64,000 nt of DNA from an uncultured Mediterraneibacter sp. GTDB taxonomy: Bacteria; Bacillota; Clostridia; Lachnospirales; Lachnospiraceae. This document shows positions 54,733 through 63,976 of this stretch, piece by piece. How positions within the stretch are numbered: the first letter of the stretch is position 1; each line of letters opens with the position of its first letter. The stretch spans positions 1 to 64,000 of the forward strand of contig CALWQP010000014.1 of assembly GCA_944383695.1 (NCBI GenBank). The letters are read 5' to 3'. The notes under the pieces were generated by a model. That model worked only from the letters and a program-made list of their open reading frames with translations, did no database searches and was not told the origin of the DNA. A program made the position numbers and the translations under genes.

Positions 54733-55716
54733 CCCGCCTTCACCCAGCACGGAAAAATCCTTCACACACAGCTTCTCGCCCGCCACGATCCGGGGAAGCA
54801 CCAGGTCGAAGATTGTCCGTTTCGCATACATCACACATCCGGGCAGCCCCATGACCGGAATACTGCCTATATCTTCCGGTGTCCTGTGCTTATACGCCAG
54901 CATAAACATAGCTCCCGGCAGCACCGGCGCGCCGTATGTGACCACTTCATCCGTTGCATTGCGGATGGCAAGCGGGGTCCGGTCGTCCGGATCCACGCTC
55001 ATTCCGCCGGTGCATACGACCATGTCCGCCCCTTCTCTGATCCATGCACTGATCGCCTCTGTAACAATCTCTGGTTTGTCGTCACACAGTGTATTTCCCA
55101 GCACTTCCACGCCGTATTCTTCCAGTTTTCCCCTGACCACAGGAGTAAATTTATCTTCGATACGCCCATGGTACACCTCGCTCCCGGTAGTCACGATCCC
55201 GGCTTTCATCTTCCGGAATGGCATCAGCCGGAATATCGGCTCACTTCCGCAGATTTCTTTCACCCGATCCATTTTCTCTTCCTCGATCACCAGGGGAACG
55301 ACCCGCATCCCCACGATCTTATCGCCTTTTCTCACCGGGAAATCTCCGTGCCGGGAAGCAAGCACCATCTGCCCCATCCCATTGACTGTATTTAATTTCT
55401 CCCGGTCAATCTTCAGAAGTCCGTCTGTCTCTGCGGTCAGTTCGATTTTCCCCTCCTTGGGCTCAGAGGCTGTCATAAACTCACCCTGACAGACATGACG
55501 GAGAATTTCCGCCGCATCGTTTTCGTGGAGCATCCCTTCCTGCTTCTCCCACACGTAGAGATGCTCCTTTCCTACAGATAGAAGCACGGGAATGTCTTCT
55601 TCCGTCACCACATGTCCCTTGCGGAAGACCGCATCCTTGACCACTCCCGGAATGATCTGGGTAATGTCATGGCAGAGCACGCTTCCGACCGCATCTTCTG
55701 TTTTGATCAGCTTCAT
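54679..55716 (-). CDS. MoeA/MogA-fold molybdopterin-binding protein with Cys-rich tail
   Basis: 345-residue protein with a MoCF-binding (MoeA/CinA-like) domain: MKAGIVTTGSEVYHGRIED and the MPT-binding motif VVCTGGMSVDPDDRTP, then VPVMGLPGCVMYAKRT. The N-terminal half (KLIKTEDAVGSVLCHDITQII) resembles the MoeA linker but lacks the full MoeA domain set, and the protein is shorter than MoeA (about 400). The C-terminal tail contains four cysteines in CLNCSVCTFPNCGFG, which could bind metal or an iron-sulfur cluster. It may serve a molybdenum hydroxylase maturation pathway together with the MOSC/moaA cluster 38 kb away; that link is speculative. Its 3' end overlaps the convergent AraC gene by 54 bp. 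Confidence 0.8.
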   Translation of the reverse strand: MKLIKTEDAVGSVLCHDITQIIPGVVKDAVFRKGHVVTEEDIPVLLSVGKEHLYVWEKQEGMLHENDAAEILRHVCQGEFMTASEPKEGKIELTAETDGLLKIDREKLNTVNGMGQMVLASRHGDFPVRKGDKIVGMRVVPLVIEEEKMDRVKEICGSEPIFRLMPFRKMKAGIVTTGSEVYHGRIEDKFTPVVRGKLEEYGVEVLGNTLCDDKPEIVTEAISAWIREGADMVVCTGGMSVDPDDRTPLAIRNATDEVVTYGAPVLPGAMFMLAYKHRTPEDIGSIPVMGLPGCVMYAKRTIFDLVLPRIVAGEKLCVKDFSVLGEGGLCLNCSVCTFPNCGFGK

Positions 55717-55744
55717 CTGTCTTCTCCTCCGTTCTTTTGTATCA

Positions 55745-57661
55745 TTAAATCTCGATTTCCTGCAGCTCCTTTATCCACACTGCCGCGCACGCATCACTTG
55801 GCATCCTCCAGTCGCCTCTCGGCGATAGCGCCACTGTACCGATCTTCGGTCCGTCCGGCAGGCAGGAGCGCTTGAACTGCTGGGAGAAGAATCTCCTGCA
55901 AAAAGTCTTCAGCCACTTCAGTATCGTCTCCCTGTCATAGTCTCCGGCAAATGTAGTTTCCGCCAGCCGGAATATCTTGCCCGGCTCATATCCAAAGCGG
56001 AGCATATAGTAAAGGAAGAAATCATGCAGTTCATAAGGTCCCACAAGGTCTTCAGTCTTCTGCGCGATGTCGCCGTCCTTGGGCGGGAGCAGTTCAGGGC
56101 TTACCGGAGTTTCCAGCACGTCATAGAGTACATTTTTCAGTTCCTCATCCTTTGTCTCATCTGCCGCATACTTGACAAGATGGCGGACCAGTGTCTTCGG
56201 CACAGAGGCATTGACGCCGTACATGGACATATGATCGCCATTGTAAGTCGCCCATCCGAGAGCAAGCTCCGACATGTCCCCTGTCCCGATCACCATGCCG
56301 CCTGTCTGATTCGCAATATCCATAAGAACCTGAGTGCGCTCTCTTGCCTGAGAATTTTCATAGGTCACGTCATGGTTCTCCGGGTCCTGCCCGATATCCC
56401 TGAAATGCACCTTTACCGCCTCAGCGATGGGGACCTCCCTCAGAGATGCACCTGTCTTCTTCGTCATCTCGCAGGCATTCTGGTACGTCCGGTCCGTTGT
56501 ACCGAAGCAGGGCATGGTCACTGCGATGATGTCCTTCTTATCTCTTCCCAGCATATCAAAAGCCCGGGCTGTCACGAGGAGCGCCAGAGTAGAATCAAGC
56601 CCGCCGGAAATCCCCACTACAGCGGTCTTTGAATTGGTGTGGGCAAGGCGCTTTTTCAGTCCCATCGCCTGAATGGTCAGGATTTCCTCGCACCGCTCCG
56701 CACGCACTCTCTCATCGGATGGGACGAAAGGCTTCTTCGGAAATACTCTTGTAAGCTGCACTTCCTCCCTGCCGACCGTAAACGGCACGCGCATCAGCGT
56801 CCCATTTGCGTCTGCCTGGAATGTGGTATTCTTGCGGCGTTCACTTACAATGCGCTTCAGATCAAATTCAGAGTAAATGATCTCGTTCTGGTATCTTCCG
56901 GCTTCTTTTAAGACTGCTCCGTTTTCCGCAACAATATTGTGGCCGCCGAACACCACATCCGTGGTAGATTCGCCTTCACCTGCGTTTGCATATATATATC
57001 CCGCGATCAACCGGGCAGACTGACCGGCGATCAGCTCCCTCCGATAGGTATCCTTACCGATGGTCTCATCGCTGGCAGAACAATTGACAATGACAGTCGC
57101 GCCTTCGATTGCCGCCTGTATGCTGGGCGGCACAGGAGACCACACATCCTCGCAGATTTCCGCTGATACGATCAGGTCCTCCACACCGGAAGCCTCGAAT
57201 AGAATCTGCGGTCCAAAGGGAATCTCTTCCCCCTCAAACAGAATGTATCCTGCATGATCCGGTCCGGGAGTAAACTGCCGCATCTCATAAAATTCCGCAT
57301 AGTTCGGAAGAAAGGTCTTGGTCGTAAATCCGATGATCTTTCCCCGATTCATCGCTGCCGCCACGTTGTAGAGCTTCCCCCTGACAGGGAGCGGCGTCCC
57401 CACAAAGGCAAGGATGTCTTTGTCCGCCGTATATTCTGCGATCTGCAGAAGAGCGTGATGCGCCGCTTCGAGGAGCGCGTCCTGGGCAAACAGATCGCCG
57501 CATGTATATCCTGTCACGCACAGCTCCGGGAAAACGATTATTTTTGCTCTCATGTCGCAGGCTTTCCCGATCGCCTCGCATATTTTTTCCGTATTAAACT
57601 CCACATCCGCCACCCGGATGTCCGGCGTAGCTGCCGCAACTCTCACAAATCCATGTCTCAT
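55745..57661 (-). CDS. nadE: Glutamine-dependent NAD+ synthetase
   Basis: 638-residue fusion of an N-terminal nitrilase-type glutaminase (about residues 1-285; IVFPELCVTGYTCGD with the catalytic glutamate, TFLPNYAEFYEMRQF with lysine, and TVIVNCSASDETIG with the nucleophilic cysteine) and a C-terminal PP-loop synthetase (VVGISGGLDSTLALLV, IGTGDMSELALGWATYNGDH). It amidates deamido-NAD with ammonia channelled from glutamine. Length and motifs are those of the glutamine-using NadE of actinobacterial and clostridial type, so no separate glutaminase is needed. Confidence 0.95.
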   Translation of the reverse strand: MRHGFVRVAAATPDIRVADVEFNTEKICEAIGKACDMRAKIIVFPELCVTGYTCGDLFAQDALLEAAHHALLQIAEYTADKDILAFVGTPLPVRGKLYNVAAAMNRGKIIGFTTKTFLPNYAEFYEMRQFTPGPDHAGYILFEGEEIPFGPQILFEASGVEDLIVSAEICEDVWSPVPPSIQAAIEGATVIVNCSASDETIGKDTYRRELIAGQSARLIAGYIYANAGEGESTTDVVFGGHNIVAENGAVLKEAGRYQNEIIYSEFDLKRIVSERRKNTTFQADANGTLMRVPFTVGREEVQLTRVFPKKPFVPSDERVRAERCEEILTIQAMGLKKRLAHTNSKTAVVGISGGLDSTLALLVTARAFDMLGRDKKDIIAVTMPCFGTTDRTYQNACEMTKKTGASLREVPIAEAVKVHFRDIGQDPENHDVTYENSQARERTQVLMDIANQTGGMVIGTGDMSELALGWATYNGDHMSMYGVNASVPKTLVRHLVKYAADETKDEELKNVLYDVLETPVSPELLPPKDGDIAQKTEDLVGPYELHDFFLYYMLRFGYEPGKIFRLAETTFAGDYDRETILKWLKTFCRRFFSQQFKRSCLPDGPKIGTVALSPRGDWRMPSDACAAVWIKELQEIEI

Positions 57662-57710
57662 CTTTTCTCCACCTCTCTGTCAGGATTCTCCCGCCCTGCC
57701 GCCGGAGCGG

Positions 57711-58586
57711 TTATCTGCTCTTCTTCAGAAGCTCTTTCAACTCATCTACAGTATAGTTATACGCTGTATTGCAGAAATGACATTTTACTTCAATATCTTC
57801 CCCATCATCGATCATGGACTGGATATCTTTTTTGCCGATGCTGATGATCGCTTTCTCGATCCGTTCTTTCGAACAGTTGCAGTAAAACCCAGCCGGCATG
57901 GTATCCGTGATCTCCAGTTCCAGCCCTTCCAGCACCTGGGCCAGCATCTCCTCCGGCGTGTGGCCGTTGTCCAGCATGGAAGTCACGGACTGGATATTCT
58001 GGATATTGTGCTCCAGCTTATTCAGTACCTCGTCTTCGATAAACGGCATGACCTGTACGATAAATCCACCCGCACACTTTACTGTATTGTTCTTTTCCAT
58101 GAGCACTCCCAGTCCCACAGAAGAAGGCACCTGCTCTGACGTGGCGAAATAGTAAGTCAGATCCTCCGCGATCTCTCCTGTCTGAAGGATCGTCTGCCCG
58201 GAATAGGGCTCTTTTAATCCCATGTCCTTGATCACAGTCATAACGCCCTGCCCCAGCGCACCACCCACATCCAGCTTGCCGTTCTTCGGGGGCAGGATCA
58301 CATCCGGATCATGGACATACCCTTTTACATTTCCCCGGCTGTCGGCTGTCACTGTCAGGCCGCCAATAGGTCCGGAGCATTTGATCTGGATAGTCAGCAT
58401 GTCTGTGGGATTCTTCATCATACTCCCCATCATCACCCCGCCGGTCAGAAGCCGTCCCAGGGCTGCTGTGGCCACCGGGCTCGTCCCATGGCGCTGTCTT
58501 GCCTCTTCCACAAGTTTCGTGGTCACCGCCGCAAATGCACGGATCTGGGTGTTTGCTGCCGCCGCTCTTACAATATAATCTTCCAT
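57711..58586 (-). CDS. hslO: Hsp33 redox-regulated chaperone
   Basis: 291-residue Hsp33. The four zinc-binding cysteines of the redox switch are present at 236, 238 (CNC) and 269, 272 (CHFC). Upstream, VAAALGRLLTGG-like and GGLTVTADSRGNVKGYV segments form the N-terminal core, and FIVQVMPFIEDEVLNKLE leads to the linker. Oxidative stress releases zinc and activates holdase function. It is the gene upstream of nadE, 49 bp apart, same strand. Confidence 0.95.
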   Translation of the reverse strand: MEDYIVRAAAANTQIRAFAAVTTKLVEEARQRHGTSPVATAALGRLLTGGVMMGSMMKNPTDMLTIQIKCSGPIGGLTVTADSRGNVKGYVHDPDVILPPKNGKLDVGGALGQGVMTVIKDMGLKEPYSGQTILQTGEIAEDLTYYFATSEQVPSSVGLGVLMEKNNTVKCAGGFIVQVMPFIEDEVLNKLEHNIQNIQSVTSMLDNGHTPEEMLAQVLEGLELEITDTMPAGFYCNCSKERIEKAIISIGKKDIQSMIDDGEDIEVKCHFCNTAYNYTVDELKELLKKSR

Positions 58587-58686
58587 GTTTTAATCTCCTG
58601 TCTGTGTATCCTAATCTCTGATTCCCTTCTATATCCATCAAGTGCTTATCCGGTTCAGTCTGAACATCTGCTTATCCTTATCTGTT

Positions 58687-59499
58687 CTATTCCGCTGTCT
58701 GCTTCCCATTCTCCCGGGCGATGACGCAGATCCGCTCGCTGGTCTCCGTGACTTCCCCCTGGGTGTCCATGTCATACGCGGCATCAAAAACAAGTCCTGC
58801 ACTGTTTATCAATTCCCGGATCTCCTCCAGAGTATACCCTCTCTGGAAATGAGTCTCTCGATATTTCCGGTACAGCCCGCCCTTTTCCTCTGCGTCCGCT
58901 TCTGCCTCCCGACTCTGTCCGCTTGCCGCGCCTTCTCTGATAAAAAAGGTCAGGTCATACTCATTGATCTGCTCGTCTTCATAATAGCAGTTGTCCCATA
59001 TAAAACTGCACTCTCCCCTGTCTTCCGCGATCATGCGGTCGCCCAGGACTTCCCGGTACTTGTATTCTGTATTAAAGTCAAAAAGAAAGATGCCGCCCGG
59101 ATCAAGATAATTGTTTACCAGGCGGAACACCTCCCGCAGTTCTTCAGGCTCAGTGATATAGTTCACCGAATCGCACACACTCACCACTGCCCGGACTGTG
59201 CCGTACAGTTCAAACTCCCGCATGTCCTGGAGCAGATAGAGGATGTCATGTCCTGACGCCATCCGCTTTTCCATGGCAAGCTCCAGCATGTCCTCTGAGT
59301 TGTCCACCCCGATCATGTCATAGCCGTACCCCGCCAGGATTTCAGTCATCGTACCTGTGCCGCATCCCAGATCTAGCACGATACCGTCCCGCACGCCATA
59401 TTTGCACAGCAGATCCTGTATATATTCTCCCCACTCTTCATAGGGAACATTGTCCATAAACGTGTCATATACTGACGCAAAACTTGTGTACGCTTCCAC
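58687..59499 (-). CDS. Class I SAM-dependent methyltransferase
   Basis: 270-residue methyltransferase of unknown substrate. The SAM motif is GIVLDLGCGTGTMTEIL, with GYDMIGVDNSEDMLELA next and FDFNTEYKY further on. The start is taken as the GTG at 59499 (EAYTSFASVYDTFMDNV) because GGGAGG lies 9 nt before it and most relatives in this family begin with this sequence; an ATG at 59532 would add 11 residues. Its upstream region is the second giant palindrome. Small molecule or protein methylation cannot be told from sequence. Confidence 0.85.
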   Translation of the reverse strand: MEAYTSFASVYDTFMDNVPYEEWGEYIQDLLCKYGVRDGIVLDLGCGTGTMTEILAGYGYDMIGVDNSEDMLELAMEKRMASGHDILYLLQDMREFELYGTVRAVVSVCDSVNYITEPEELREVFRLVNNYLDPGGIFLFDFNTEYKYREVLGDRMIAEDRGECSFIWDNCYYEDEQINEYDLTFFIREGAASGQSREAEADAEEKGGLYRKYRETHFQRGYTLEEIRELINSAGLVFDAAYDMDTQGEVTETSERICVIARENGKQTAE

Positions 59500-59595
59500 G
59501 ATGATACCCTCCCGCACATAGAAGTTTAACATATTTTCCTGTTCTTGACACTATAAATCTGAAATTGTCATGGGAGCTCTTACGACTTGAACAAA

Positions 59596-59833
59596 CGCAG
59601 AAAACAGCGGAGCACCTTTTCGAAAATCTTTCAGCCCGGGTGTGTAGGTGGCTGAGGTAACTTTGGAATGGAGTTTAGAAAAATAGAAATCCGGGAATAT
59701 GCGTTAAGCTGGGTAATGGGATTGTCTGAGACGAAGACGAATTGCCCGTTGCCCAGCTTTGCTCTTAGCACATTTCCGGATTTCGTTATTTTTCTTATTC
59801 CAGGGAGCGGAGTCGAAGCCCCCTACACTCCGA
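59596..59833. repeat. Giant imperfect palindrome, family member 2
   Basis: Inner stem GCTGGGTAATGGG (59708-59720) with CCCGTTGCCCAGC (59745-59757); outer blocks AAAAATAGAAATCCGG (59679-59694) with CCGGATTTCGTTATTTTT (59776-59793), and TGTGTAGGTGGCT (59641-59653) with the segment ending TACACTCCG (to 59833). The loop (59721-59744) reads TCTGAGACGAAGACGAAT, like the minus-strand loop of the palindrome at 17.9 kb. The left flank (GAAAACAGCGG and TTTC blocks from 59600) matches the head of that element too. The right arm runs into the last codons of the cytidylate kinase-like gene. Confidence 0.75.
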
Positions 59834-60446
59834 AGCGTATTTTCATATAGGACTTGATCCCTTCCACGCACTTCGCAAATCCCATCTTCCCGCTGTTCAG
59901 GCAGAGGTCGTAGTTTCTCGCATCCGCCCATTCGTGTCCTGTGTGGTAACGGTAGAAATCGCTCCTGTACTCATCTGTCTTCTGAATGTATCTCTCCATC
60001 TCTTTTTCTGTCATGCTGTGGCGCTCCATCGCGCGTTCAAGGCAGAACTTCTTATCCGCGTGAACGAACACGCTCATCACATTAGGATAATCCTTCAGCA
60101 CATAGTCCGCACATCTTCCGATAATAACGCATGACTCTTTTTCTGCCAGCTCTTTAATGATCTTTGCCTGATAATTAAACAGGTTGTCGTCTGAGGTGAA
60201 GCCTTTGTCTTCCGGAGGAAGCAGTTCCCCCTCATATGGACGGCTCAAAAGCCGGAACCATCCTGCATGCCGTACCTTCTCATCGGACATGCCAAAGAGC
60301 CGTTCATTGATGCCGCTGTCCTCCGATGCCATGCGCAGGATCTCACGGCTGTAGCAGTTGACTCCAAGCTCTTTTGCCAGCATGGCGCCGATGGTCTTCC
60401 CGCCGCTTCCATACTGCCTTGAGATGGTGATCACAATATTTTTCAT
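59823..60446 (-). CDS. Cytidylate kinase-like protein
   Basis: 207-residue P-loop kinase of the cytidylate kinase-like family (often fused or adjacent to transporters in Clostridia). The P loop is SRQYGSGGKTIGAML; CVIIGRCADYVLKDYP and VFVHADKKFCLERAMERH form the substrate region with the arginine finger. Ordinary Cmk is about 220 residues and has a different CMP-binding insert, so the real substrate is uncertain. It sits 15 bp after livF, same strand. Its last codons (RFGV and stop) fall inside the outer arm of a large palindrome. Confidence 0.85.
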   Translation of the reverse strand: MKNIVITISRQYGSGGKTIGAMLAKELGVNCYSREILRMASEDSGINERLFGMSDEKVRHAGWFRLLSRPYEGELLPPEDKGFTSDDNLFNYQAKIIKELAEKESCVIIGRCADYVLKDYPNVMSVFVHADKKFCLERAMERHSMTEKEMERYIQKTDEYRSDFYRYHTGHEWADARNYDLCLNSGKMGFAKCVEGIKSYMKIRFGV

Positions 60447-60461
60447 AAAGATGCGCCTCCT

Positions 60462-61172
60462 TTACTCTCCGAGATAAGCTTTTTTAATAGAGTCATCCTC
60501 CAGAAGATCCTTTGCCTTTCCTTCAAGGACAATCTTCCCGGTCTCCAGAACATACGCCCGGTCTGCAATGGAAAGTGCCTTCTTTGCGTTCTGCTCGACA
60601 AGAAGCACGGTAGTGCCGCTCTCGCTCACAGAACGGATAATATCGAAAATCTCATTGACCATGATCGGTGAAAGCCCCATGGAAGGCTCATCCATGAGGA
60701 TGATCTTCGGTCTGGACATAAGAGCGCGCCCCATTGCAAGCATCTGCTGCTCACCGCCGCTGAGTGTCCCCGCCATCTGGTTCTTTCGCTCTTCAAGACG
60801 CGGAAAGCGTTTATAAACATTTTCCAGGCTCTCCTCGATCTCACTTTTATTTTTTCTTGTATAAGCCCCCATTTTCAGGTTCTCATACACACTCAGTTCC
60901 GCAAATACGCGCCGCCCTTCCGGCACATGGGCCATACCCATGGACACAATCTTATGCGCCGGCACTTTTGTGATATCCCTTTCCTCAAACAGCACCTGTC
61001 CGCTCTTCGGTGAGAGCAGACCTGTCACCGTGTGCAGCGTTGTTGTCTTACCCGCGCCGTTGGCTCCGATAAGAGCGATAACCTCTCCTTTATCTACATG
61101 GAAGGAGATGCCCTTGATCGCCTGGATCATACCGTAATATACTTCAAGATCATTTACTTCAAGCAATGCCAT
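60462..61172 (-). CDS. livF: Branched-chain amino acid ABC transporter ATPase LivF
   Basis: 236-residue ATPase of the LIV/HAAT family importer. Walker A IGANGAGKTTTLH, signature LSGGEQQMLAMGRAL, Walker B IILMDEPSMGLSP, switch EQNAKKAL. The N-terminus LLEVNDLEVYYGMIQAIKG is typical of LivF. It follows livG by 15 bp. Substrate could be branched-chain amino acids or another amino acid/amide. Confidence 0.94.
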   Translation of the reverse strand: MALLEVNDLEVYYGMIQAIKGISFHVDKGEVIALIGANGAGKTTTLHTVTGLLSPKSGQVLFEERDITKVPAHKIVSMGMAHVPEGRRVFAELSVYENLKMGAYTRKNKSEIEESLENVYKRFPRLEERKNQMAGTLSGGEQQMLAMGRALMSRPKIILMDEPSMGLSPIMVNEIFDIIRSVSESGTTVLLVEQNAKKALSIADRAYVLETGKIVLEGKAKDLLEDDSIKKAYLGE

Positions 61173-61187
61173 AACTAACGTCTCCTC

Positions 61188-61946
61188 CTATTCTCCAAGA
61201 TATGCCGTAATGACCTGCGGGTCATTTAAAACATCGGATGTCCCGCCCTGGGCAAGCATCTCTCCGAAATTCAGCACTGTCAGTCTTTCGCAGATGCCGC
61301 TCACCAGTTTCATATCATGCTCGATCAGAAGGATCGTCATATGGAACTCCTCGCGGACGAATCGTATCATATCCATCAGCTCGCCCGTCTCATTGGGATT
61401 CATTCCAGCCGCCGGCTCATCCAGGAGGAGGAGCTTCGGCTCTGTTGCCAGGGCCCTCGCGATTTCCAGTCTCCTCTGCTGTCCGTACGGAAGATTTGCA
61501 GCATCTATATGCGCATACTTTTCCAGGTCAAACACTTTGAGCAGCTCCATTGCCTTCTCATCCATCTCTTTCTCTACCCTGCGATATCTCGGAAGGCGTA
61601 AAATCCCTTCCACCGTAGAGTAATGATGCTTATTATGAAGTCCTGCCTTTACATTGTCCAGGACACTCAGCTTTTTAAAGAGGCGGATATTCTGAAATGT
61701 CCTTGCAATTCCCGCTTTACTGATCTCTATGGTCTTCTTTCCTGTGATATCCTTTCTGTCCAGAAGAACTTTTCCGCTGTCCGGCTTGTATACACCTGTC
61801 AGCAGGTTAAAAACTGTAGTCTTGCCTGCGCCGTTCGGTCCGATCAGACCATACAGTTCTTCTTTTTCGATCGATATGTCAAACGCATTCACTGCACGGA
61901 GACCGCCAAATGAAATGCCAAGATTTTTCACATCCAGTAATGCCAT
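61188..61946 (-). CDS. livG: Branched-chain amino acid ABC transporter ATPase LivG
   Basis: 252-residue ATPase, partner of LivF. Walker A IGPNGAGKTTVFNLLTG, signature LPYGQQRRLEIARAL (the LSGGQ variant usual for LivG), Walker B LLLLDEPAAGMNPNE, and the LivG-specific IEHDMKLVSGICERLTVLNFG. Its ATG overlaps the livM stop (TAATG). Confidence 0.95.
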   Translation of the reverse strand: MALLDVKNLGISFGGLRAVNAFDISIEKEELYGLIGPNGAGKTTVFNLLTGVYKPDSGKVLLDRKDITGKKTIEISKAGIARTFQNIRLFKKLSVLDNVKAGLHNKHHYSTVEGILRLPRYRRVEKEMDEKAMELLKVFDLEKYAHIDAANLPYGQQRRLEIARALATEPKLLLLDEPAAGMNPNETGELMDMIRFVREEFHMTILLIEHDMKLVSGICERLTVLNFGEMLAQGGTSDVLNDPQVITAYLGE

Positions 61947-63016
61947 TATTGTACAGCCTCCTTTTTCCTTTTCCCGAATCTAAGATGCCGCTCTCTCCAT
62001 TCGATCGCTTTCGGCGCCCAGTTAAAGAGCATCATAACGATCAGCACGACCGCGTAGATGAGCATACGGTAATCATCCAGCCCTCTGAGCAGCTCCGGCA
62101 GCAGCGTCAGGATAACAGCCGCAATAATAGAGCCTCTGATGTTTCCGATACCGCCCAGGACAACGAATACAAGGATCATGATCGACTGATTATACCCGAA
62201 GTTGTTCGTAGTCGCTGTCAGCGTGGACAGGTTATGCGCATAAAGTACGCCTGCCGCCCCCGCAAGAGCCGCGGAGATCGTAAATGCCATCAATTTGTAT
62301 TTCGTAATATTGATCCCGATGGACTCTGCCGCGATCCGGTTGTCACGGATAGACATGATCGCACGCCCATCCCGGGAATTGATCAGGTTGAGCACAATAA
62401 ACAATGTGATCAGGATCAGAATAAATCCGATCAGGAACGTAGCGTCTTTTGGCGTTCCCGTGATCCCCTGCGGTCCGTTCACAATGACCATGCCGTCCGG
62501 CTCCATATTCAGCGCCATTGCGTCCTTTGTTGAGAAATGGAATCCATTCGAATCCTTGCCGATATACAGGACGTTTACCAGATTCTTAATGATCTCTCCA
62601 AAAGCAAGGGTAACGATCGCAAGATAGTCTCCCTTTAAGCGGAGCACCGGTATTCCGATCAGGATACCAAATATCGCCGCCACAACGATACCGATAAGAA
62701 GAGCCAGCAGGAAACGGACAATATCGACTGTGATCACATCCCGCATGCATTTTGAAAAGAATGCGCTGGAAAACGCGCCGATACACATAAAGCCCGCATG
62801 TCCGAGACTCAGCTCGCCCAGGATACCGACTACCAGATTCAGCGATACCGCCAGGATAATATAGTAGCAGAGCGGGACCATAAGTCCTTCCAGAAGACTT
62901 GAAATACTGCCTGCACTGATCAGGACCTGCATGATGACATAAGCAGCGATAACAATGCCGTAAGTGATCAAACTGTTTTTCGTATTTTTACTCATTTTCT
63001 TCAGCATACCCGACAC
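61946..63016 (-). CDS. livM: Branched-chain amino acid ABC transporter permease LivM
   Basis: 356-residue permease with about eight to nine membrane segments. The EAA-like loop is in SIRDNRIAAESIGINITKYKLMAF, and LSLGHAGFMCIGAFSSAF is the family N-terminal motif. The start may be the GTG at 63016, directly after the livH TAG with GGAG 9 nt upstream, or the ATG three codons later. A C-terminal basic tail (RFGKRKKEAVQ) extends past the last segment. Confidence 0.94.
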   Translation of the reverse strand: MSGMLKKMSKNTKNSLITYGIVIAAYVIMQVLISAGSISSLLEGLMVPLCYYIILAVSLNLVVGILGELSLGHAGFMCIGAFSSAFFSKCMRDVITVDIVRFLLALLIGIVVAAIFGILIGIPVLRLKGDYLAIVTLAFGEIIKNLVNVLYIGKDSNGFHFSTKDAMALNMEPDGMVIVNGPQGITGTPKDATFLIGFILILITLFIVLNLINSRDGRAIMSIRDNRIAAESIGINITKYKLMAFTISAALAGAAGVLYAHNLSTLTATTNNFGYNQSIMILVFVVLGGIGNIRGSIIAAVILTLLPELLRGLDDYRMLIYAVVLIVMMLFNWAPKAIEWRERHLRFGKRKKEAVQ

Positions 63017-63901
63017 CTACACTTTCTCCTGAATCTTTTTGCCTAAAAGTCCTGTCGGCTTAACAAGAAGCACGATAATCAGCACTGCAAACACGATCGC
63101 ATCCGCCATCAGAGAGGAAATATACGCCTTGCTGAAGATCTCGATCACACCAAGAAGAAGCCCTCCGATGAATGCTCCCGGAATCGATCCGATACCGCCA
63201 AACACAGCCGCCACGAATGCCTTGATACCCGGCATTGACCCTGTGTATGCAGACAGCGTCGGATAGGCAGAACAGTACATCACCCCGGCGACAGCCGCCA
63301 GTGCAGAACCGATCGCAAACGTCAGCGCGATCGTTCCGTTTACATTGATCCCCATCAGCTGTGCCGCCCCTTTATCTTCAGACACCGCGCGCATTGCCTG
63401 ACCCGGTTTTGTCTTCTGCACAAAAAGCATCAGCACGGTCATAATGACAAGGCAGACGATGATCGTAACGATCGTCTCTCCTGAGATATTTAATTTGCCA
63501 TCTGCAAGAGATATGCCTTTCCATTTGATCACAGACTGGAATGTCTTTGCATTCTCTCCAAATACAAGGAGTGCAATGTTCTGGAGCAGGTAGCTGACTC
63601 CGATAGCCGTGATCAGCACCGCCAGCGACGAGGACGCGTTGCGCAGAGGTTTATAGGCAATCCTCTCGATCACGATACCGAGCGCAGTACACACACAGAC
63701 TGCCATCGCCACGCTGACGACCGGAGAAACCCCTGCCTGAGTCATCGCGATAAAGGCTGTGTACGCACCAACCATAATAACATCTCCATGGGCAAAATTC
63801 AGCATCTTTGCGATACCGTATACCATGGTATATCCAAGGGCAATGATCGCATACACGCTTCCCAGGCTCAATCCGTTGATTAAATACGATATAAAGCTCA
63901 T
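63017..63901 (-). CDS. livH: Branched-chain amino acid ABC transporter permease LivH
   Basis: 294-residue permease: ISYLINGLSLGSVYAIIALGY, KMLNFAHGDVIMVGAYTAF and RAVSEDKGAAQLMGINVN (EAA loop). The ATG at 63901 is preferred; GGAAGGG lies 7 nt before it. It heads livH-livM-livG-livF. The substrate-binding protein gene (livJ-type) is not in the window and probably lies beyond the right edge. Confidence 0.95.
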   Translation of the reverse strand: MSFISYLINGLSLGSVYAIIALGYTMVYGIAKMLNFAHGDVIMVGAYTAFIAMTQAGVSPVVSVAMAVCVCTALGIVIERIAYKPLRNASSSLAVLITAIGVSYLLQNIALLVFGENAKTFQSVIKWKGISLADGKLNISGETIVTIIVCLVIMTVLMLFVQKTKPGQAMRAVSEDKGAAQLMGINVNGTIALTFAIGSALAAVAGVMYCSAYPTLSAYTGSMPGIKAFVAAVFGGIGSIPGAFIGGLLLGVIEIFSKAYISSLMADAIVFAVLIIVLLVKPTGLLGKKIQEKV

Positions 63902-63946
63902 ACTCATCCCTTCCATTTCTATTATCTTATTGTTGAAATTACCTCG

Positions 63947-63976
63947 ATTATATCACAGGGGTATGGGGGATAGCAA
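63947..63976 (-). promoter_or_regulatory. Promoter of livHMGF
   Basis: Minus strand -35 TTGCTA (63976-63971), 18-nt spacer, TGA-extended -10 TATAAT (63952-63947). It sits 46 bp upstream of livH. Confidence 0.6.
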
